The notes below the pieces were generated by a model that made no database searches, had not been told where the DNA came from, and saw only the letters and a list, made by a program, of their open reading frames with translations. The translations under genes were made by a program, and so were the position numbers. A stretch of 64,000 bases of DNA from Ferruginibacter paludis (GTDB lineage: Bacteria > Bacteroidota > Bacteroidia > Chitinophagales > Chitinophagaceae), in the NCBI RefSeq assembly GCF_030409685.1, contig NZ_JAUFQJ010000002.1:1-64000 (forward strand). Reading direction: 5' to 3'. Shown here one piece after another: positions 58,521 to 64,000 of this stretch (position 1 is its first letter; the number at the start of each line of letters is the position of its first letter).

Positions 58521-61500
58521 TTAGCCGGATACAACAGTTTCATTGGCCGGTTGTACGATATCTTCCAAACTAAAGAACATATCCGGTTGCTCCTCGCCAT
58601 TTACGATCAACTTGCTAACCTGTCCTTCATTTACTTTTTGATATTTAATTTCAATTACCAGTGGTACATCTTTGTAGGTATAGGTTAGCGTAACTGCCTG
58701 CCATGTTTCCGGAAAGCACGGATTTATTAAGAATTTATCGCCTTCTTTTTTGAAACCAATGAAAGACTGTATCATCAGCTGGTACATCCACCCTGCAGAG
58801 CCTGTATACCATGTCCAGCCGCCCCGGCCTTTGTGCAGCGGCTCTGCATACACATCGGCAGCAATTACATACGGTTCAGTTTTATACACTTCAATTTTAT
58901 CAGCAGTATTGCCGCGGTTTACCGGGTTAATCATCTGCAATAATTCCCATGTTCTTTTTTTATCTTCCAACGCGGCAAATGCCATTACAAGCCATATGGC
59001 AGCGTGCGTATACTGCCCGCCATTCTCCCGCACGCCCGGTACATAACCTTTTATATAACCCGGGTTCATGGAGGATTTGTCAAACGGTGGAGTAAACAAT
59101 TGTATCAAACCGTCTTCCTGCTGCACCAGGTATTTATCAGCAAAATGCATCCCTGATAAAGATTTCTTTTTATCACCACCGCCAGACAGTACAGACCAAC
59201 TTTGCGCAATAGAGTCTATACGGCATTCTTCATTTTCATGCGATCCCAAAGGAGTACCATCATCAAAATAAGCACGCCGGTACCAGTCTCCATCCCAGGC
59301 ATTGGTATCAATATTCAACTTCAGTTTTTCAGCCTCCTGAGTGCACCTGGTTACAAAATCAGGGTCATTTTTTATAGATGCCAGCTTTTTAAAATTAATC
59401 AGGATATCATACAGAAAAAATGCCAGCCATACACTTTCACCTTTTCCATGATTACCTACTTTATCCATACCATCATTCCAGTCGCCGGTACCCATTAGTG
59501 GCAGGCCGTGTACGCCAAAAATCAGCCCATGTTCGATAGCTTGTACACAGTGCTGGTAAAGGGTTGCAGTAATATCTGATTTAATAGGCAAGTCAAAATA
59601 AGATTCTTCCCCTTCATTTAGCAGTCGTCCTTCCAGGTAGTTAACAGGCTCATCCAAAATGGCCGTATCGCCTGTTGCTGTAACATACCTGGCAGCAGCA
59701 TAAGGCAGCCATAAATAATCATCCGAACAGGTAGTACGCACACCACGGCCAATCGGAGGATGCCACCAGTGCTGTACATCTCCTTCTTTAAATTGACGGG
59801 ATGCACATAGTAATAATTGTGCCCGTAAAATTTCCGGTTTGGCATATATCAGCGATAAAGTGTCCTGTAACTGATCGCGGAAACCGAAAGCGCCACCGGA
59901 TTGATAGAAGCCACTTCTTGCCCATATACGGCAGGCGAGTGTTTGGTAATTCAGCCAACCGTTGGCTAAAATATTTACCGCCCTGTCAGGCGTTTCAATT
60001 TGTAAAGTGCCCAGGGTAGTTTGCCAGTACTTGTGTACCCGTTCCAGGGCATGGCGGGCAGCAGGAGCACCTTCAAAATTGCGGATGATGTTAGTAGCAT
60101 CCTCCATCGATTTACCAGCACCCAGCCTGAAAATAATTTCTCTTTCCTGGTCTTCTGCCAGGTCAAAAACAACCTGTATTGCTGCACATGGATCCAGCGC
60201 AGCGCCCGTTTTGCCGGACAGCTTTGCCCTGTTTAGTGCATCCGGATTTTGCAGCGTTCCATTGCGGCCAATAAATTCGTACCGGTCAGTAGTGTGCGTT
60301 TTATTGATGTCATCTACATCAAAAAAAGCAACTCTGCTTCCAAACTCAGTGTTGTATGCATTCCTGGCTAGTATAGCTCCGCTCTGCGCATCTATTTCAG
60401 TAATCGTATGCATCAGCGTTTTTGCACGAAGGTCACCAAGCACCCATTCAACATAACCCGTTGCAGAAATGCGGCGTGCCCGGGTAGAGCCATTGCGTAC
60501 TTTAATTACTACAAACTTAACGGGTGAATCAACATCCACATATACACACATGTTGCTTTCTATTCCATCCTCGCTGTGTTCGAATATGCTGTACCCAAAA
60601 CCATGTCTGGTGATATAGGGTGATTGGCCGCGGACAGGCAGGGGTGACGGCGACCAGAATTTGCCACTTTCTTCATCCCGCAGGTAAAAGGCTTCGCCTT
60701 TTAAATCACCGATGGGATCATTGTTCCAGGGAGTAAGCCTTAATTCATGTGCATTTTCGGTCCAGGTATACGATTGTCCGCTTTCTGATATCACCGTACC
60801 AAAATCGGGGTTGGCCAGAATATTTACCCAGGGAGCCGGCGTTGCTTTTGACGGTGTTGTTGTGATCACATATTCTTTACCATCTGCAGAAAAGCCCCCG
60901 GTACCATTATAAAACTGCAGGTTGGTGGCGGGTTTAACAGCCGTATAAAGAGATGCGTGAAATTTGCTGGGACTGAAATAAGGGATGCTTGTTTTTAATT
61001 TATTGCGCCTGTTCATTTGTTCTTCTAGGGTGCCGAGTGTATCTGAAATGACAATATGGGCAACCGTTTGAAAAAGAATCCGGTCTTCATTGGCTATCTG
61101 ATCTGCCGAACGGATAAAAATGCCACCTGGTTGTTCCCGGGAATCGCCGGCATGCCCCGGCGCAACAAGACTCTGAATATCGTTGTGCAATACTTGCCTG
61201 TAACCTCCATGATCCTCATTCCATATCACCAGGTCTACCATCAGCCCTTTTAAGCGCCAGTAGGTATGCGCCTGTACCATTTGTTTTACCAGGCCGATAT
61301 TAGCTGCATCTTCAATCTGCAGCAGTACAATCGGAATATCTCCGGAGATAGAATAACCCCACAAACCCGATTGGCCACGCTGGTTTTTTATGATGATGGA
61401 AGGGTCTGTACGTAAAGAAGGATTTGAGAAAATAACAGAACTGGCCAGTTTACTGAACAATTGTGCATCCGCTTCCGAAGCATTGATCTGTCGTAAAATA

Positions 61501-64000
61501 ACCTGGCTATGCGTCCAAACCAATTCAAGTACCCTGTTGGTCAGATGCCTGTCCTGGTATTTATCAATCAGTATATCGCACGTTTCTTTTGTTTCGGCAA
61601 CGCCAAAAATCATATCTACAATGGCAGTTTCCTGCGGTTCAATTACAATACGGTACTGTATAGAAATAACAGGGTCCAGCACAGAGCCGCTGCTATTGGA
61701 TAAGCCAGCTTTTTGCTTTAGTGCTTTAGGTGCGTTAATGGTATTGCCCCGGCCGATGAACTGGTCCCGGTCTGTTTCATACGCAATATTTTCAATAGGG
61801 GCATCATGCACTTTCATCAGGTGAAACATCCAGGGTGGCTGCTCATCTAAAGACCTGGCTCTTCTTGTGCATAGTATGGCATTGCGTGCCTGGTTAATTT
61901 CTGTTTGAACAAACAGGTTACTAAATGCAGGATGAGCTTCATCTGCCGCGGCCGATGTCAGCACTACTTCCGCATAACTGGTTATTTCCAGTATTCTTCT
62001 TTTGCGGGACCTGTTGGTAATGTGCAACCGGCGCAGTTCAATGTCATCTTCCGGGGATACCACAATTTCTGTGTGCGTTTCCAGGGAGAAATCACGGCGG
62101 CGGAATTCTGCCCTTCCCTGTGAAAATACGGCTTCATAATTATCCCCTTCCTGCAACGAAGGTTGAAAAGAAGAAGACCAGAAAGTATCGCTTTCCAGGT
62201 CGCGGATGTAGCAGAAAGTGCCCCAGTTATCAGCCGTGCAGTCTTCACGCCAGCGGGTAAGCGCTATGTTTTTCCAGCGGCTATAGCCACCGCCGGCATT
62301 GGTTACCATTACATTATAACGGCCATTGGATAACAACTGCACTTCCGGAATGGGCGTGTGCGGTGTATTAATCACCCGCATGGTAGTATCTGCAGATGGG
62401 TTGACAGCTGTATCGCCAACGTGTACACTTGGTGAATAGAAGGTAGTAATTCTTGGTATTCTTTCCTGAAGCAATAGCAAGGTAGCTTTTACCTGAACAT
62501 CGTTTTCAAAACGCTGTTGCATTGGTTTGTCAAATAACACATACGCCAGTGATAAAAAACTCATGCCCTGGTGATGTGCCATAAAAGATTTTACTATAGA
62601 ATTAGTTTGCCGCCTTAATAACCTGGAAGCAGTATAGTCAATGGCTTCATAATAACCATATTGCCCCTCGAAGCCCGCTTCTTTTAATACCTGCAGGTTA
62701 TCGCAGGAGTCCTGGGGGGCTACCATTAAACTCATAATAGTGGAATAGGGCGAAATAACGAGGTCTTCTGCCAGTCCGCGTTTAAAGCCAAGGCCTGGCA
62801 CGCCGAAAGCCCGGTACTGGTAGTTTAAATGCGCATCCACCATATTGTAACCACTTTCCGAAATTCCCCATGGTACACCTCTTTTTTTACCGTAATCAAT
62901 TTGTTTTTGGATAACCGCTTTATAGGTTTGATCGAGTAAGGTATTTTCATAAGTAGGCATTACAAGCAGAGGCATCAGGTATTCAAACATTGAACCGCTC
63001 CAGGATAAAAGAATCGGGCTGGTACCCAGGTTGGTAAGCTGGCGACCTAAAGAAAACCAGCTTTCCTGCGGTAACTTGCCCTGTGCGATGGCCATAAAAG
63101 TAGTTAACCTTGCTTCCGAAGCCAGCAGGTCATAGTAGCTGTTGTCTCTCCGGTGTTCATCTACATTGTAGCCAATTGTTAGCAGGTGTTGCGACCTGTC
63201 GTACAGGAAATCGTATTCCACAACAGACAGGGTCATGCACTTCATGGCCAGCCTGTCAAGGGTTAATAAAATTTCCTTTGCCCGCCGGCCTGCTTCTGTA
63301 ACATACTGCCTGAAACTGGTAAGCCATTCGTTTTCTTCCGGTGTGTTAGCGGTCGTATAAGCTGCAAAAATGGTTTGTAGTAAATGCTGTTCAACTTTAG
63401 ATACTTCTCTAACGGTAGGGATTGCCGGAAGCTCTTCCAGCAGGTAGCTGAACTTTTCAGGCACTGCCGGTATTAACAGCCAGGGAACAAAAGAATGCAA
63501 TTCCCTTTTTGCATTTGTTATCTGCGCCATCACTTTCTGTGCCCACTCGTCATCTTCATTGTCTGGCTCAAAATCAAGCTCAATAATAATTTTTGTAAAC
63601 GCCGTTTCTGTTTGGTCCAGGTAATCTTTGGCATCTGCTATGGAAGCACATTTATCTTCATATTCCAGCTCTATTTTTTCATACAGATTTTTTATTGGTT
63701 CTGCATTGTCAGTTTTTTCAAGCAGTACTCCCAATGCATCCAATATGCCTTCATATGTGCGGGGCGTAAATATTTTTTTATCTGCCAGCATCATCAGGCC
63801 TTGCTGCATGGTAATCAGGTGACCGGTAAGGTTACCACTATCAACAGTAGATATATAACGGGGGGACAGGGGCCAGAGGCTCTCCGTATCGTACCAGTTA
63901 TAAAAATGGCCGCGGAACCTTTCCATTTGCTGCATTGTTCCAAGTGTATTGGTAGTGCGGGTTATCACTTCTTCAATACCAATGTAGCCAAAATCGTGGG
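58521..64000 (-). CDS. Cyclic beta-1,2-glucan synthase-like protein, C-terminal part (5' end outside the window)
   Basis: At least 1,826 codons, open to the right edge; the GTG at 63968 is not the true start because the frame continues upstream with HDFGYIGIEEVITRTTNT. Visible are the glycoamylase-like block (FRGHFYNWYDTESLWPLSPR; YISTVDSGNLTGHLI), a middle GH94-type beta-sandwich repeat (two copies near 560-750 and 1010-1240), and the GH94 catalytic core with GTGDWNDGMDKVG and GGWTWYTGSAGWMYQL. NdvB/Cgs proteins of about 2,800 residues have GT84 plus membrane helices in front, which should lie beyond the edge. Without that part, a lone GH94 phosphorylase of large size cannot be excluded. Confidence 0.85.
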   Translation of the reverse strand, partial: HDFGYIGIEEVITRTTNTLGTMQQMERFRGHFYNWYDTESLWPLSPRYISTVDSGNLTGHLITMQQGLMMLADKKIFTPRTYEGILDALGVLLEKTDNAEPIKNLYEKIELEYEDKCASIADAKDYLDQTETAFTKIIIELDFEPDNEDDEWAQKVMAQITNAKRELHSFVPWLLIPAVPEKFSYLLEELPAIPTVREVSKVEQHLLQTIFAAYTTANTPEENEWLTSFRQYVTEAGRRAKEILLTLDRLAMKCMTLSVVEYDFLYDRSQHLLTIGYNVDEHRRDNSYYDLLASEARLTTFMAIAQGKLPQESWFSLGRQLTNLGTSPILLSWSGSMFEYLMPLLVMPTYENTLLDQTYKAVIQKQIDYGKKRGVPWGISESGYNMVDAHLNYQYRAFGVPGLGFKRGLAEDLVISPYSTIMSLMVAPQDSCDNLQVLKEAGFEGQYGYYEAIDYTASRLLRRQTNSIVKSFMAHHQGMSFLSLAYVLFDKPMQQRFENDVQVKATLLLLQERIPRITTFYSPSVHVGDTAVNPSADTTMRVINTPHTPIPEVQLLSNGRYNVMVTNAGGGYSRWKNIALTRWREDCTADNWGTFCYIRDLESDTFWSSSFQPSLQEGDNYEAVFSQGRAEFRRRDFSLETHTEIVVSPEDDIELRRLHITNRSRKRRILEITSYAEVVLTSAAADEAHPAFSNLFVQTEINQARNAILCTRRARSLDEQPPWMFHLMKVHDAPIENIAYETDRDQFIGRGNTINAPKALKQKAGLSNSSGSVLDPVISIQYRIVIEPQETAIVDMIFGVAETKETCDILIDKYQDRHLTNRVLELVWTHSQVILRQINASEADAQLFSKLASSVIFSNPSLRTDPSIIIKNQRGQSGLWGYSISGDIPIVLLQIEDAANIGLVKQMVQAHTYWRLKGLMVDLVIWNEDHGGYRQVLHNDIQSLVAPGHAGDSREQPGGIFIRSADQIANEDRILFQTVAHIVISDTLGTLEEQMNRRNKLKTSIPYFSPSKFHASLYTAVKPATNLQFYNGTGGFSADGKEYVITTTPSKATPAPWVNILANPDFGTVISESGQSYTWTENAHELRLTPWNNDPIGDLKGEAFYLRDEESGKFWSPSPLPVRGQSPYITRHGFGYSIFEHSEDGIESNMCVYVDVDSPVKFVVIKVRNGSTRARRISATGYVEWVLGDLRAKTLMHTITEIDAQSGAILARNAYNTEFGSRVAFFDVDDINKTHTTDRYEFIGRNGTLQNPDALNRAKLSGKTGAALDPCAAIQVVFDLAEDQEREIIFRLGAGKSMEDATNIIRNFEGAPAARHALERVHKYWQTTLGTLQIETPDRAVNILANGWLNYQTLACRIWARSGFYQSGGAFGFRDQLQDTLSLIYAKPEILRAQLLLCASRQFKEGDVQHWWHPPIGRGVRTTCSDDYLWLPYAAARYVTATGDTAILDEPVNYLEGRLLNEGEESYFDLPIKSDITATLYQHCVQAIEHGLIFGVHGLPLMGTGDWNDGMDKVGNHGKGESVWLAFFLYDILINFKKLASIKNDPDFVTRCTQEAEKLKLNIDTNAWDGDWYRRAYFDDGTPLGSHENEECRIDSIAQSWSVLSGGGDKKKSLSGMHFADKYLVQQEDGLIQLFTPPFDKSSMNPGYIKGYVPGVRENGGQYTHAAIWLVMAFAALEDKKRTWELLQMINPVNRGNTADKIEVYKTEPYVIAADVYAEPLHKGRGGWTWYTGSAGWMYQLMIQSFIGFKKEGDKFLINPCFPETWQAVTLTYTYKDVPLVIEIKYQKVNEGQVSKLIVNGEEQPDMFFSLEDIVQPANETVVSG

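Noticed and set aside
1..64000. Search for tRNA, rRNA, insertion sequences and prophage genes
   Set aside because: No cloverleaf-like sequence, rRNA segment, transposase, integrase or phage structural gene was recognised by eye; a covariance-model search would be needed to exclude RNA genes.

Overview
The window reads as chromosomal DNA of a Bacteroidota bacterium, most likely of the Chitinophagaceae or a near relative. Supporting signs are the TamB plus lipoprotein TamA-like (TamL) pair, the CheB-CheR-histidine kinase fusion, AraC regulators of a type common in this group, a stand-alone LigD polymerase beside Ku, mostly weak Shine-Dalgarno sequences with A/T-rich leaders, and moderate to low G+C. 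No rRNA, tRNA, CRISPR array, intact insertion sequence or prophage was recognised. The species cannot be named from the sequence alone.

Layout. 0-3 kb: a flavin split-barrel protein, a FabF-type ketosynthase and an AraC regulator. 3-13 kb: a signalling block on the minus strand, with a CheB/CheR/PAS histidine kinase, a single-domain response regulator overlapping a large hybrid kinase (PAS, 21-residue coiled-coil repeats, PAS, kinase, receiver, Hpt), a regulator with an HMA-like N-terminus and an AraC HTH, a soluble histidine kinase, and a membrane-anchored DUF6544-type protein. 13-19 kb: phosphoglycerate mutase, divergent D-lactate dehydrogenase and old yellow enzyme, then paralogous cupin and AraC genes mixed with gene remnants. 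19-36 kb: a surface-glycan locus with several GT2/GT4 glycosyltransferases, two fusion or double glycosyltransferases, a coiled-coil-tailed glycosyltransferase, a methyltransferase, an RgpF-like protein, an ABC-2 exporter (Wzm/Wzt type) and an O-antigen ligase-like protein. 36-43.7 kb: a PPP-type phosphatase, a P-type cation ATPase, a stress-type flavin protein, then topoisomerase IB, Ku and the LigD polymerase domain. 43.8-53.6 kb: TamB, TamL and an AsmA-like protein. 53.6-58.5 kb: small envelope or stress proteins, a receiver protein, an NtrC-type regulator and a zinc-ribbon membrane protein. 58.5-64 kb: the C-terminal part of a cyclic beta-1,2-glucan synthase-like protein that runs off the window.

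How the parts fit. The glycan genes encode a plausible complete route: chain assembly on the cytoplasmic side, export by the ABC-2 transporter, and ligation in the periplasm. The long coiled coil on one glycosyltransferase and the methyltransferase are candidates for chain-length control by analogy with E. coli WbdD. TamB and TamL serve outer-membrane biogenesis. Ku and LigD-Pol point to non-homologous end joining, but no ligase is in view.

Most interesting signals. (1) Two loci carry reciprocal remains of the same ancestral convergent pair (cupin facing CheB/R kinase): at 2.9-6.25 kb the kinase survives and the cupin is a 3' remnant, while at 18.6-19.2 kb the cupin survives and the kinase is a frameshifted 3' remnant. 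(2) A precisely spaced motif, TGTGAATGATG-N19-TGTAAY, occurs three times between 12.06 and 14.14 kb, with a fourth inverted half. (3) Two AraC-type regulators carry an N-terminal domain that resembles the HMA metal-binding fold. (4) A chimeric pseudogene at 16.3-16.8 kb joins a truncated copy of the 58.1 kb membrane protein to half of a universal stress protein. (5) A 25-bp perfect inverted repeat at 58.46-58.52 kb includes the end of a coding sequence.
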